Origin: CAZUMJ01 sp964621605
GTDB lineage: Bacteria > Actinomycetota > Acidimicrobiia > Acidimicrobiales > Iamiaceae
Reading direction: 5' to 3'
NCBI GenBank assembly: GCA_964621605.1
Contig: CAZUMJ010000015.1
Span: 5,954 to 69,953, forward strand
Length of the DNA: 64,000 nt
Numbering within the stretch: the stretch's first letter is position 1; every line of letters starts with the position of its first letter. The translations under genes and the position numbers were made by a program. Under the pieces are notes generated by a model. That model had not been told where the DNA came from, did no database searches, and worked only from the letters and a program-made list of their open reading frames with translations. Positions 16,171-25,240 of this stretch are shown piece after piece.

Positions 16171-16758
16171 TCAGTTGCTCGCGGTGTCGGAGCCGTCGGG
16201 ATCGAGCGCCGTGTGCGTCGCCCTTGTGGTGCCCGTCGACCAGTGGTCTCGTAGATCAGCGAGCCAATCGGGAAGGTCGATGGGCGGGTCGGGGAGCGGT
16301 TCGACGCCGCGCGCCGCCGCGAGGGCCGCGAACGAGGCGGGATCATCGCCCCACGAGCGGGGATCGCCCAGCATCACCTCGAACAGGACGGCCCCCGCGG
16401 GACCCGCTTCGAGTGGCCCGAACGCCGCGCCCAACGGGAGCTCGACGTGCGTTCCGGCGGGACAGCGTCGGTCTCCGATCGTGACCTCACCCTCGAGGAC
16501 GAACACGACGTGCGGGCTGAGGTGCCCGTGCCGACGCACGAGCATGCCCGAGTCGTACCGGGCATAGAGCGAGAGGTAGAGCGGGTCGGGTGAGAATGCC
16601 AGCCACTTCTCCCAGACCGACGACGTGGACCCGTCTGCGTTGCGCTGCCGGCGCACCTCCTGCCACGGAACGGTCGCGTCGTCCAGGTGTCGAAACGTTG
16701 GGCTCGCGTCGGTTCGGCCCGGGCCTGGAGACGGCTCGACCGGCTCGTCGGCTGTCAC
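16171..16758 (-). CDS. Cupin-domain protein
   Basis: The 195-residue protein contains one cupin barrel: RRHGHLSPHVVFVLEGEVTI (metal-ligand motif 1, with His-x-His and Glu) and LPLGAAFGPLEAGPAGAVLF (motif 2 region, with few recognisable ligands). The GTG start at 16758 overlaps the uppP stop (GTGA), which favours this start although the frame is open much further upstream. Enzyme or sensor role unknown. Confidence 0.7.
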   Translation of the reverse strand: MTADEPVEPSPGPGRTDASPTFRHLDDATVPWQEVRRQRNADGSTSSVWEKWLAFSPDPLYLSLYARYDSGMLVRRHGHLSPHVVFVLEGEVTIGDRRCPAGTHVELPLGAAFGPLEAGPAGAVLFEVMLGDPRSWGDDPASFAALAAARGVEPLPDPPIDLPDWLADLRDHWSTGTTRATHTALDPDGSDTASN

Positions 16759-17789
16759 AGCAAGCCGGTGGCGAGCGCAAGTGCGACAGCTGCGCCGATA
16801 CCGATGCGGTACCAGCCGAAGATGCGAAGGTCGTGGCGTTCCAGGTAGGTGACCATCCATTTCACGGCGACGACCGCTGCGACGAACGCCACGACCACCC
16901 CGATGATCGGGTCGCGCACCCCGAATGCGTCCACCACGGCTGATCCGTTCTTGGCGGTCTCGTACACGCTCGCCGCGCCGAGGGTTGCGAGACCGAGAAG
17001 GAAGGTGAACTCCACCGCCGCGGACAGGCTCAGCCCGACCGCGAGGCCGGCCAGCAAGGTGACAAGGCTGCGGCTCGTGCCAGGCCAGAGGGAGAGGATC
17101 TGCGCGACACCGATGAGGAACGCCGCCCGTGTGCCGAGTTGGGAGAGCTGGCGTTGGGACGTGCGGGCGGTATCGAGGCCTCGCTGGTGGAACACCAGGA
17201 TGGCGACGCCGCCGACGATCCACGCCACGACGACCGGCCATGCACCGAACAGGTGAGACTTGATCGGGTCTTCGAACGCCACGCCGACGAGCGCAGCGGG
17301 GATGAACGCCACGATGAGCGCAACCAGCAGGTTTCGGCCGTCGTCGTCACGGCTGACCAGCCCCCGGAGCAGCGAGAGCACGCGTGCGCGGTACACCACG
17401 AGCACAGCGAGGATCGCGCCGAACTGGATCAGCACGGCGTAGCTGTCGGCGGCGTCACGGTCGGCGCTGGTGCGGCCAAGGTCGAGCGCGCGCTCGGTGA
17501 CCATGAGGTGTCCGGTGGAGCTCACGGGTAGGTACTCGGTGACCCCCTCGACGAGTCCGAGGAGCACTGCCTTTGCCGGGTTCATGCTCGGCTTGCTCGG
17601 CTTCGAGGCCTTCTCGGCCGGAGTGCCTGCAGGTGCGTGTGTCCGGCTCGCTTGGGTGGGCGACGGCGCCGCTTGCGCGCGGTGGGCGCCGAGGATGGCG
17701 AGGGCTGGGCCGAGGCAGACGAGTGCACAGACCGTCAGCGTGGCGATGACCGCGCGGACGGGGAGGTGGGCGGGAGAGCGGTGGCGCAT
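16755..17789 (-). CDS. uppP: Undecaprenyl-diphosphatase with an N-terminal extension
   Basis: UppP/BacA dephosphorylates undecaprenyl pyrophosphate to recycle the cell-wall lipid carrier. The core begins at about residue 68 (MNPAKAVLLGLVEGVTEYLP) with the family motif VSSTGHLMV, and continues through several membrane helices and the second motif PGTSRSLVTLL. The first 67 residues are extra: a signal-like hydrophobic helix (about 13-35) and an Ala/Pro/Lys linker. The internal Met-Asn-Pro would be the normal start of a UppP, so either the extension is real or translation starts there (nt 17588). The cupin gene overlaps its stop by 4 bp. Confidence 0.9.
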   Translation of the reverse strand: MRHRSPAHLPVRAVIATLTVCALVCLGPALAILGAHRAQAAPSPTQASRTHAPAGTPAEKASKPSKPSMNPAKAVLLGLVEGVTEYLPVSSTGHLMVTERALDLGRTSADRDAADSYAVLIQFGAILAVLVVYRARVLSLLRGLVSRDDDGRNLLVALIVAFIPAALVGVAFEDPIKSHLFGAWPVVVAWIVGGVAILVFHQRGLDTARTSQRQLSQLGTRAAFLIGVAQILSLWPGTSRSLVTLLAGLAVGLSLSAAVEFTFLLGLATLGAASVYETAKNGSAVVDAFGVRDPIIGVVVAFVAAVVAVKWMVTYLERHDLRIFGWYRIGIGAAVALALATGLL

Positions 17790-17868
17790 GAGCGGCCAAC
17801 GCTAGCCCGGGTGTGTGGCGGTGCCGTGTCGCAGGGGAACGCGTCCGCGTGGACCGTAGGGTGCATGC

Positions 17869-19332
17869 ATGCGCAACGCACGAGAAGCATCGGTGCTGGA
17901 GAACCTGGCCACCGGGTTGTTCATCGGGGGGGAGTGGCGTCCCCCCGTCTCGGGTGCGACCTTCCCCGTAGACGACCCGTCGACCGGAGAGCACCTCGCG
18001 GTGGTCGCGGACGGCGACGCGGTCGATGCGCGGGCTGCGCTCGACGCGGCAGCCGACACGCAAGCGGCATGGGGCGCAACTCCCGCGCGCATGCGGAGCG
18101 AGCTCTTGCGACGCGCCTACGAGTTGCTCCTCGCGCATGCAGACGAGTTGGCGTTGTTGATGACGCTCGAGATGGGGAGGCCGCTGCGGGACAGCCAAAG
18201 CGAGGTGACGTACGGGGCAGAGTTCTTCCGCTGGTTCTCCGAAGAGGCGGTTCGCATCGACGGTCGGGTGACCCGGGAGCCCGCCGGGCGCGGAGATCTG
18301 CTCGTGCAGCATCGCCCAGTGGGGCCGGTGCTCCTGCTCACCCCATGGAACTTCCCCCTCGCGATGGCGACCCGCAAGATCGGACCTGCCGTCGCTGCCG
18401 GGTGCACGATGGTCCTCAAGCCCGCCGAGGCGACGCCGCTCACCGCGGTCGCGCTGACCGCACTGATGGAGAAGGCAGGTCTGCCGCCGGGTGTGCTGAA
18501 CCTTGTCACCACCTCGCGTCCTGCCACGGTGTCTGAGCCGTTGCTCGCCGATGCCCGGCTGCGCAAGCTCTCCTTCACCGGCTCAACCGCGGTCGGGCGC
18601 AGGCTTGCCGCGTTGGCAGCACCGAACCTGCAGCGCGTGTCGTTGGAGCTCGGCGGAAACGCCCCGTTCCTGGTGTTCGCCGATGCCGACCTCGACGCAG
18701 CGCTCGACGGCGCGGTCGTCGCGAAGATGCGCAACATGGGCGAGGCCTGCACGTCAGCCAACCGCTTCTTGGTGCACGCACCGCGCGTCGAGGAGTTCAC
18801 CGACCGTCTGGCCGCTCGCCTCGGGGCGATGCGCCTCGGCCGTGGGACTGAAGCTGGGGTCGACGTGGGTCCGCTCATCAGCGAAGCGGCGCGTGCCAAG
18901 GTGGCGGCACTCGTCAACGATGCGGTCGGGCGTGGCGCGACGCTGCGGGTCGGCGGGCACGCCGTCGACGGCCCCGGTTGGTTCTACGAGCCGACGGTGC
19001 TGACCGACGTGCGTCCGGCGTCTCGCCTGCTGCGCGAAGAGATCTTCGGGCCGGTCGCGCCGATCGTGTCGTTCGAGGACGACGACGAGGCGGTCGCGCT
19101 CGCGAACGACACCGAGTATGGGCTCGTGGCCTACGCGTACACGAGCGACCTGCGACGTGCGATGCACCTCGGGCGCGTGCTCGAGGCCGGCATGGTCGGC
19201 ATCAACACCGGGCTCGTCTCGAACCCGGCGGCGCCGTTCGGGGGCGTGAAGCAGTCGGGGATCGGCCGCGAAGGGAGCCACGAGGGCATCGCCGAGTACC
19301 TCGACGTCACCTACCTCAACCTCGCGCCCTGA
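17869..19332 (+). CDS. NAD(P)-dependent aldehyde dehydrogenase (succinate-semialdehyde dehydrogenase-like)
   Basis: The 487-residue protein has the ALDH landmarks: PWNFPLAMATRKIGPAVAAG (cofactor site), FTGSTAVGR, catalytic Glu in LELGGNAP, catalytic Cys in GEACTSANRF, and the C-terminal PFGGVKQSGIGREGS. Overall pattern is closest to the GabD/succinate-semialdehyde group, but substrate class cannot be fixed. It converges on a TPP decarboxylase-like gene 12 nt away. Together with the FAD oxidase beyond, this suggests oxidation of an aldehyde released by that enzyme (inference). Confidence 0.9.
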   Translation: MRNAREASVLENLATGLFIGGEWRPPVSGATFPVDDPSTGEHLAVVADGDAVDARAALDAAADTQAAWGATPARMRSELLRRAYELLLAHADELALLMTLEMGRPLRDSQSEVTYGAEFFRWFSEEAVRIDGRVTREPAGRGDLLVQHRPVGPVLLLTPWNFPLAMATRKIGPAVAAGCTMVLKPAEATPLTAVALTALMEKAGLPPGVLNLVTTSRPATVSEPLLADARLRKLSFTGSTAVGRRLAALAAPNLQRVSLELGGNAPFLVFADADLDAALDGAVVAKMRNMGEACTSANRFLVHAPRVEEFTDRLAARLGAMRLGRGTEAGVDVGPLISEAARAKVAALVNDAVGRGATLRVGGHAVDGPGWFYEPTVLTDVRPASRLLREEIFGPVAPIVSFEDDDEAVALANDTEYGLVAYAYTSDLRRAMHLGRVLEAGMVGINTGLVSNPAAPFGGVKQSGIGREGSHEGIAEYLDVTYLNLAP

Positions 19333-19344
19333 CGGCGCCGCGGC

Positions 19345-20901
19345 CTACATGATCGCCGGGAGCACGACCTCGATGACGTGCGGGCCTGGCTCTGCGAGCG
19401 CCTCGGTGATGAGCCGGCACAGGTCACCTGCATCCGTTGCGCGAGACGCGGGCACGCCCATTCCTTGGGCCAGCGACACGAAGTCCAGGTTCGGTTGGGA
19501 CAGGTCCAGCATCGACTGGGCGATGGGGCCCGGCTCGGTGGCACCCACCCGTGAGAGCTCCATGTTGAGAATCGCATAGGACCGGTTGTTGAGGACCAGC
19601 GTCGTGACGTCGAGTCCTTCGCGTGCTTGGGTCCACAGCGCCTGCAGCGTGTACATGAGCGACCCCTCTGCCTGCAGGCAGATCACGGGTCGATCGGGTG
19701 CGGCGACCGCGGCACCGGTCGCGACCGGTGTGCCCTGGCCGATCGAGCCGCCGGTGAGCGTGAGCCAGTCATGGGGTGCGCAGCCTGCGGTGGCGCCGGC
19801 AGCGAACAAGCCCGAGGTGTTTCCCTCGTCGGAGACGATGGCGTTGTCGGGAAGGGTGGCGGCGAGTGCGTCGGCGAGGCTCTGCGCGGTGAGCGCACCG
19901 CTGGGTGCCTCGGGCCGTGACGCGGCCTGGCAGGTGACGTCGTGTGACGCACCGAGTTCGTCGGCGACAAGCTCGAGGGTTGCGACGGGGTCGACGGCAT
20001 CGTTCGCCAGCATCGTGACCGTGCAGCCTTCGGGGACGAGGTCGGAGGCCTTGCCGGGGTAGGCGAAGAAGCTGACAGGCGCGGTGGTGTCGACCACGAT
20101 GAGGTGCCGCAGCCCTGCGAGTTGCATCTCTGCGAACTCCGCCAAGTACCCGAGGCGCTCCACTGCGGGGAGGCCGGCACCCCGACGCAAGCGAGCGGGG
20201 AAGGTCTCGGCGAGCAGCTTCGCACCGCCTGCTTCGGCGACTCGGGCGGCTGCCACGAGCCCGCGTTCGTCGTGCAGGACGCGCCCGCCAACCAGCAGAG
20301 CGACGGGCTCATCGCCGCGGAGCGCGTCGAGCGCGGTGGCGACCACCTGGGGGTCGGCGGCTGTCGCTGCAGGGGCAGGGATGGCCTCCGCAGGGCCGTG
20401 GGATTCGGTCCACGACACATCGGCCGGGAGGATCAACGTCGCGACCTGTCCGGGTGGGCCGCCCGCGGCCGCCACGGCCCGAGCGGTGTCTTCAGGGAGG
20501 GACGCCGGGTCGTTCGAGGTGTGCACCCACCCCGAGACGGCGCCGGCGATGCCGGCGATGTCGGAGTTGAGGGGAGCGTCGTACTTCTTGTGGTAGGTGG
20601 CGTGGTCTCCGACGATGTTCACGACCGGCACGTGGCCGCGCTTCGCGTTGTGGAGGTTCGCCCAGCCGTTTGCGAGACCTGGCCCGAGGTGCAGCAACGT
20701 CGCGGCTGGCCGCCCGGCGATGCGGGCATACCCGTCGGCGGCGCCGCTTGCCACGCCCTCAAACAGGGCGAGCACAGCGCGCACCTCGGGGACGTCATCG
20801 AGCGCGGCGACGAAGTGCATCTCGGAGGTGCCCGGGTTGGTGAAGCACACCTCGACCCCACAGTTTGCGAGGGTGCGGATGAGGGCGTGTGCGCCGTTCA
20901 C
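19345..20901 (-). CDS. Thiamine-diphosphate enzyme of the acetolactate synthase / benzoylformate decarboxylase family
   Basis: The 518-residue protein has three TPP-enzyme domains: N-terminal Pyr domain with the activating Glu in FTNPGTSEMHFVAALDD, a central domain, and a C-terminal PP domain. The cofactor motif usually written GDG(S)...NN appears as LQAEGSLMYTLQALW...LNNRSY, so the metal-binding Asp is replaced by Glu. The GTG at 20901 overlaps the stop of the FAD-linked oxidase upstream (GTGA), so the two are coupled. A 2-oxoacid decarboxylase or carboligase acting on the product of that oxidase is the natural guess; true acetolactate synthase is less likely without a small subunit. Confidence 0.85.
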   Translation of the reverse strand: MNGAHALIRTLANCGVEVCFTNPGTSEMHFVAALDDVPEVRAVLALFEGVASGAADGYARIAGRPAATLLHLGPGLANGWANLHNAKRGHVPVVNIVGDHATYHKKYDAPLNSDIAGIAGAVSGWVHTSNDPASLPEDTARAVAAAGGPPGQVATLILPADVSWTESHGPAEAIPAPAATAADPQVVATALDALRGDEPVALLVGGRVLHDERGLVAAARVAEAGGAKLLAETFPARLRRGAGLPAVERLGYLAEFAEMQLAGLRHLIVVDTTAPVSFFAYPGKASDLVPEGCTVTMLANDAVDPVATLELVADELGASHDVTCQAASRPEAPSGALTAQSLADALAATLPDNAIVSDEGNTSGLFAAGATAGCAPHDWLTLTGGSIGQGTPVATGAAVAAPDRPVICLQAEGSLMYTLQALWTQAREGLDVTTLVLNNRSYAILNMELSRVGATEPGPIAQSMLDLSQPNLDFVSLAQGMGVPASRATDAGDLCRLITEALAEPGPHVIEVVLPAIM

Positions 20902-22282
20902 GATGCGGGAGCCTCCGAGTCGAAGATGGTGCCGGGGTTGAGGATGCCGTGCGGGTCGAACGCAGCCTTGATGCGACGCATGAGTGCGATCTTGGCTGGG
21001 TCCTCCAAGGCGAGGAAGTGGCGTGTCTTCTGCTTGCCGAGGCCGTGCTCGNNNNNNNNNNGAGTGCCATGCCTGCGGCGAACAGGTCATGGAGGACCTT
21101 CTCGCGCACCTCGCTGTCGGGTTGGAACACCGACAGGTGGACGTTGCCGTCTCCTGCATGCCCACAGCCCGCCACCCAGCTGCCGGTGGAGGCCGCGAGC
21201 TCGGAGACCGTTGTCAGGTATGCGGGGATCGACGCGCGGGGGACCACCACGTCGATGATCTCGTTGGCGTTGTTCGCCTTCGCGACCCAGAACGCCTTCT
21301 CGCGAGCGTCGACAAGTTGCGCGCCGGCGTTCGGTGGCAGCACGTAGGTGTCCATGGCGCCGAGTTCGCCGACGAGCGTGGCGACAGCCTCGGTGTCTTC
21401 GTCGAGCCGCTCCGCGGAGGTTTGCTCGAGGACGACGAGGAGGTAGGCGAGCGCGTTGGCCTTGATCTCCTCTGGCAGGCCCAACTCGAGGCCGACGTAC
21501 GCGGTGGCGGCCGCCATCGTCATGAGGTCGATGTACTCGAGCATGAGAGGACCGAGGCCGCTCTGCACGATGCGCGGCACCGCGGCCGTGACCTGCTCGA
21601 GGGTCTCGAACGGGGCGAGGATCGTTGCCCGGTGTTCGGGCCGCGGGTAGAGGCGCAGCGTCACCTCGGTCACGAGGGCGAGGGTGCCTTCGGAGCCGAT
21701 GATGAGCTGCGTGAGGTCGTACCCGGTGGAGGACTTCACGAACTTGCCGCCGGATTGGATGACCTCACCGCTCGGCAGCACCGCTTCGAGACCGAGCACG
21801 TGGTGGCGGGTTACGCCGTACTTCACCGCACGCATGCCGCCGGCGTTCGTGGCCACGTTGCCGCCCAGGCTGGCGCTGTTCTCGCCAGGGAAGACGGGGT
21901 AGACGAGGCCATGCACGGCGGTCGCCTCGTCGAGCTCTGCCAGCGACACACCAGGCTGCACCGTCGCGGTGTGGTTCTCGAGGTCGATCTCGAGGATCTG
22001 GTTCATGCGCTCGAACGACACGAGCACCCCGTCTGCTCGTGGCGCCGCCGCGCCCGACATGCCGGTGCCGTTCCCGCGAGCGGTGACGGGCACGCGGCAC
22101 TCGTTGGCCGCCCACAAGATCGCCGCGACCTCGTCGACGTCCCCTGGGCGTACGACGGCCAGCGGCCGTTCACCCAGGAGTCCGAGTGCTTCGTCGTGGA
22201 GGTAGTCGTCGGAGATGGCGTCGCCGATGAGCACGTGCTCGTCTCCGACCGCGTCGACGAGGCGTTCGAGGATGTCAGCCAT
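20898..22282 (-). CDS. FAD-linked 2-hydroxyacid oxidase (GlcD / D-lactate dehydrogenase family), interrupted by an assembly gap
   Basis: The protein begins MADILERLVDAVGDEHVLIG and carries the PCMH/VAO FAD-binding fold (VTARGNGTGMSGAAAPRADG, then GENSASLGGNVATNAGGMRA) and the C-terminal FAD-oxidase domain with CGHAGDGNVHLSVF. Ten N lie between FAAGMAL and EHGLGKQKTRHFLAL, where the family normally reads a Gly-rich GGxISG loop; read literally the frame breaks there. The C-terminus PHGILNPGTIFD is complete. It oxidises a 2-hydroxyacid such as glycolate or lactate to the 2-oxoacid. The next gene overlaps its stop by 4 bp. Confidence 0.9.
21052..21061. other. Assembly gap of 10 N inside the FAD-oxidase gene
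   Basis: Ten N. Counting the six codons expected for the conserved Gly-rich loop, the true missing stretch should be about 17 nt, which would also restore the reading frame; the N-run length is thus probably a placeholder. Confidence 0.7.
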
Positions 22283-22335
22283 GAGGTCCCCCTGGTCTCG
22301 GGCGCTGGGGCCGGGTCTCCGGCCACGGACATGAT

Positions 22336-22371
22336 GCCCGCTGCAGCGCGGGCGTGCGGACGGCACGTCCG
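22336..22371 (-). terminator. Two adjacent hairpins between menB and the FAD-oxidase gene
   Basis: GCCCGC-tgcagc-GCGGGC (22336-22353) and the 15-bp palindrome CGGACG-GCA-CGTCCG (22357-22371). On the minus strand they lie 41-76 nt past the menB stop and before the oxidase gene's start. The first fits a terminator. The second could instead be an operator for the oxidase/TPP pair. Confidence 0.5.
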
Positions 22372-22411
22372 TGACGTCGGGCGCAACCCCCAGCGGAACG
22401 CCGGGACGGGT

Positions 22412-23311
22412 TCAGTAGTGCCAAGGGAAGGCGGACCAGTCGGGCTCGCGCTTCTCGAGGAAGCTGTCACGCCCCTCAGTGGCCTCGTCTGTCATGTAGG
22501 CGAGGCGTGTGGCTTCACCGGCGAACACCTGTTGGCCGACGAGGCCGTCGTCGATGAGGTTGAACGCGAACTTGAGCATGCGTTGCGCCGTCGGGCTCTT
22601 CGCGTTGATCGCGCGGGCCCACTCGAGCGCCGTTCGTTCCAGGTCCGCGTGAGCCACGGCTTCGTTCACCATGCCCATCGCCTTGGCTTCTTCCGCGGTG
22701 TAGGGCCGGCCGAGGAAGAAGATCTCGCGGGCGAACTTCTGGCCGACCTGCCGGGCGAGGTAGGCGGAGCCGAACCCACCGTCGAAGCTGGCGACGTCGG
22801 CGTCGGTCTGCTTGAAGCGGGCGTGCTCGCGGCTGGCGAGGGTCAGGTCGCACACGACGTGAAGGCTGTGCCCCCCGCCGGCTGCCCACCCCGGAACGAC
22901 GGCGATCACGACCTTCGGCATGAAGCGGATGAGCCGTTGCACCTCGAGGATGTGGAGGCGACCGGTGCGGGCGGGGTCGATGCCGGTGGCGTCCTCACCG
23001 TCGGCATAGCGGTACCCATCTTTGCCGCGGATCCGCTGGTCGCCGCCTGAGCAGAACGCCCAACCACCGTCGCGTGGTGACGGGCCGTTGCCGGTCAGGA
23101 GCACACACCCCACGTCGCTCGTCTGACGGGCGTGGTCAAGCGCCCGGTAGAGCTCGTCGACCGTCGCGGGTCGGAAGGCGTTGCGCACCTCGGGCCTGTT
23201 GAAGGCGATGCGAACCGTCCCCTGATCGACGGCGCGGTGGTAGGTGATGTCGTGCAGGTCGAGGCCCTCGACAGGTCGCCACGCGGCGGGGTCGAACAGC
23301 TCTGAGACCAT
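22412..23311 (-). CDS. menB: 1,4-dihydroxy-2-naphthoyl-CoA synthase
   Basis: MenB closes the second ring of menaquinone from succinylbenzoyl-CoA. The 299-residue crotonase-fold protein has family-specific motifs: AFCSGGDQRIRGKDGY, the oxyanion segment PGWAAGGGHSLHVVCDLT, ADVASFDGGFGSAYLARQVG with the catalytic Asp, and the diagnostic C-terminus EGRDSFLEKREPDWSAFPWHY region. The ATG at 23311 has CGAGGAG upstream. No other men genes are in the window. Menaquinone use fits an actinobacterium. Confidence 0.96.
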   Translation of the reverse strand: MVSELFDPAAWRPVEGLDLHDITYHRAVDQGTVRIAFNRPEVRNAFRPATVDELYRALDHARQTSDVGCVLLTGNGPSPRDGGWAFCSGGDQRIRGKDGYRYADGEDATGIDPARTGRLHILEVQRLIRFMPKVVIAVVPGWAAGGGHSLHVVCDLTLASREHARFKQTDADVASFDGGFGSAYLARQVGQKFAREIFFLGRPYTAEEAKAMGMVNEAVAHADLERTALEWARAINAKSPTAQRMLKFAFNLIDDGLVGQQVFAGEATRLAYMTDEATEGRDSFLEKREPDWSAFPWHY

Positions 23312-23368
23312 GGGTGCTCCTCGCGGTGGGTGGCGTGTTTGGCGAGCCGGATGTGGTGTCGTGCACGT

Positions 23369-23406
23369 TGCTAGCAGGCAGCAGGGCCGCTACGTGCCTG
23401 CTAGCA
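23369..23406 (-). terminator. Perfect 12-bp hairpin at the end of the beta-helix protein gene
   Basis: TGCTAGCAGGCA (23369-23380) pairs perfectly with 23395-23406 across a 14-nt loop. On the minus strand the stem begins within the last codons and stop of the 23401-25197 gene. Confidence 0.75.
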
Positions 23407-25197
23407 GCTCTCGGGCGGCGCGAGGAGCAGCAGGACGGGTTCGATGGTGGTGAGGCCTTGCCCGACGAGGCCGTCCACCGGGCATCGCCGCGTCGTGGCG
23501 TCGGGGAGGAGGAGCACGTCGTCCATCGCCCTGATGAGACTGGCGAGGGTCGTGTGCTCGGTGCGCAGCCGCACGATCCAGCGACGCAGATCGGCAGCGG
23601 TCGGCGCACGATCGTGCACGAAGAAGCTCGCCAGTGCGACGGACTGCAGCAACGCGGTGCTCTCGGCGGACGACCCCCGCGGACCTGTCAGGTGGGTGGA
23701 CCGCGCAGCTGGCGTTGAGGACCCACCGTCGCTGGATGACAGGGACGCGACGCGGGCGCTGTAGGCGAGCGCGGCGCGCTGCGTGGGGCCGGTGCCCCCG
23801 AGGAGCAGGCGCGCCCCCACGTCCGCGGTGTCGAGCGTGTCTCGGCAGAGGCCCGTGGCCAGGCGGGCGAGTGCTGGCCCCGACGGTGCTCGGTCACGTG
23901 TGCGGTGCACGGCCCCCGTGAGCCACGGCATCGGGTCGACCCAAAGCGCATCCCGAGGCGGCCGCACGGTCGGTGGACGTTCGGGTGCAGAGCCCGACGC
24001 GGGGGTCGGGTCTGCAAGGGTGGTCCATCGGGTGGCGCCTGGGCTTTCGTCGGGTTGCACCCGTACGGGGCAGCTCCCCTCCAGCCAGAGCGCGGCGTGG
24101 CGCGTCGCGGTCCGGTTGGCTTCGACGGTGAGGAAGTCGACGTTGAGGGCTTCGATCTCCGGGCGGCTGTCGGGAGCGGCGCCGGTCGCGTGGTTTCCGA
24201 CGACGGCGATGCGTTGGAGGCGCTGGAACGAGCCGTCCGGGCGGGGCCAGCCGCGCAGCCGGACGCGCAGCCCGCCGCTGCTGGAGTTGCCCGAGAAGGC
24301 CACATCGAACAGGACCGGGCCGCTGGCGTTCATGCGGGCATTGCGGCCGGCGAGGTGGTTGTCAGCGACCTGCACCCGTCCGCCTGCGAAGTTCGGCTCC
24401 ACGTCGATGGCATCGAGCGCCACGTCGCTGATCTTGTTGCGAGCGATGGTGACGTCGAACGCGTCGAGGCTGGAGATGCCTTGGCGTCCGGTGTTGGCGA
24501 CGGTGTTGTCGGTGACCCGGACGCGTGTGGCCCGTCCCTGGATCGCGATGCCGTCGCCGTAGGTGTCGCGCACGTCGTTGCGGTCGATCACCGCGTCGGT
24601 GGAGTCCCACGTCACGGTGATGCCGTGTTGACCTTCGAGGGGGTTGCGCATGGGGTCCGTCGTCGCAGCACGTGGGTTGGCTCCCACGATCGTGAGGTTC
24701 GACACGCGGATGCGCCGCGACGAATGCACGACGATGACGGAGCGTTCCTTCGCGTGGTCGAGTTGGCTGCCGTTGTCGACCTGGACGATGCGTGTCGGGA
24801 CGGGTCCTGGCGCTCCTTCGAGCACGAGGTCGTGTCGGCGTTGCACGAGGAGCCAATCGCTGGTGCGGAGGGTTCCGCCTGGGAATCGAATGGTGGTGCC
24901 GTCCGGCACGGTCGCGAGCCAGTGCGTCCAGAGGTCGGCGATGTCCGGTTCGCTGAGCCACGTGCGCGGCACCTCGACGGTCCGTCGTACGTTCGGCGGT
25001 GTGGGGCGAGCGGGCCCCGTCACCGCCCATGGATCGGCGCTCGGTGCCGGGATGATCGCCAGGGGGAGGGGCTGCTTGCGGCCAGGAGTGCGTTCTGGGA
25101 CAAAGGTGACCGTGCAGACGAGTGCCGCGGCGAGCGCTGCCAGGCCAGCCAGCGCGCGGCTGCTCGGTGTTCGACTCGACGTTGGTCGCTGACCCAT
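23401..25197 (-). CDS. Secreted right-handed parallel beta-helix protein
   Basis: The 598-residue protein has an N-terminal signal peptide/anchor (hydrophobic about 15-33). Residues of about 85-350 show repeating beta-helix rungs with N/D-rich turns: IRVSNLTIVGANP, GITVTWDSTDAVIDRNDVRD, then TRVRVTDNTVANTGRQGISS and VTIARNKISDVALDAIDVEP. Such helices occur in polysaccharide lyases and surface proteins; no catalytic set is recognisable. The last 170 residues, after a Pro-rich linker, are helical and faintly like a DUF4214 tail. It is the last gene of an apparent operon mutM - SDR - membrane protein - this gene, all spaced under 50 nt. Confidence 0.75.
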   Translation of the reverse strand: MGQRPTSSRTPSSRALAGLAALAAALVCTVTFVPERTPGRKQPLPLAIIPAPSADPWAVTGPARPTPPNVRRTVEVPRTWLSEPDIADLWTHWLATVPDGTTIRFPGGTLRTSDWLLVQRRHDLVLEGAPGPVPTRIVQVDNGSQLDHAKERSVIVVHSSRRIRVSNLTIVGANPRAATTDPMRNPLEGQHGITVTWDSTDAVIDRNDVRDTYGDGIAIQGRATRVRVTDNTVANTGRQGISSLDAFDVTIARNKISDVALDAIDVEPNFAGGRVQVADNHLAGRNARMNASGPVLFDVAFSGNSSSGGLRVRLRGWPRPDGSFQRLQRIAVVGNHATGAAPDSRPEIEALNVDFLTVEANRTATRHAALWLEGSCPVRVQPDESPGATRWTTLADPTPASGSAPERPPTVRPPRDALWVDPMPWLTGAVHRTRDRAPSGPALARLATGLCRDTLDTADVGARLLLGGTGPTQRAALAYSARVASLSSSDGGSSTPAARSTHLTGPRGSSAESTALLQSVALASFFVHDRAPTAADLRRWIVRLRTEHTTLASLIRAMDDVLLLPDATTRRCPVDGLVGQGLTTIEPVLLLLAPPESC

Positions 25198-25240
25198 GTC
25201 CTGCCCGCTCAGCGAAGATGCTCCGCTCGCAACGTGCCGC

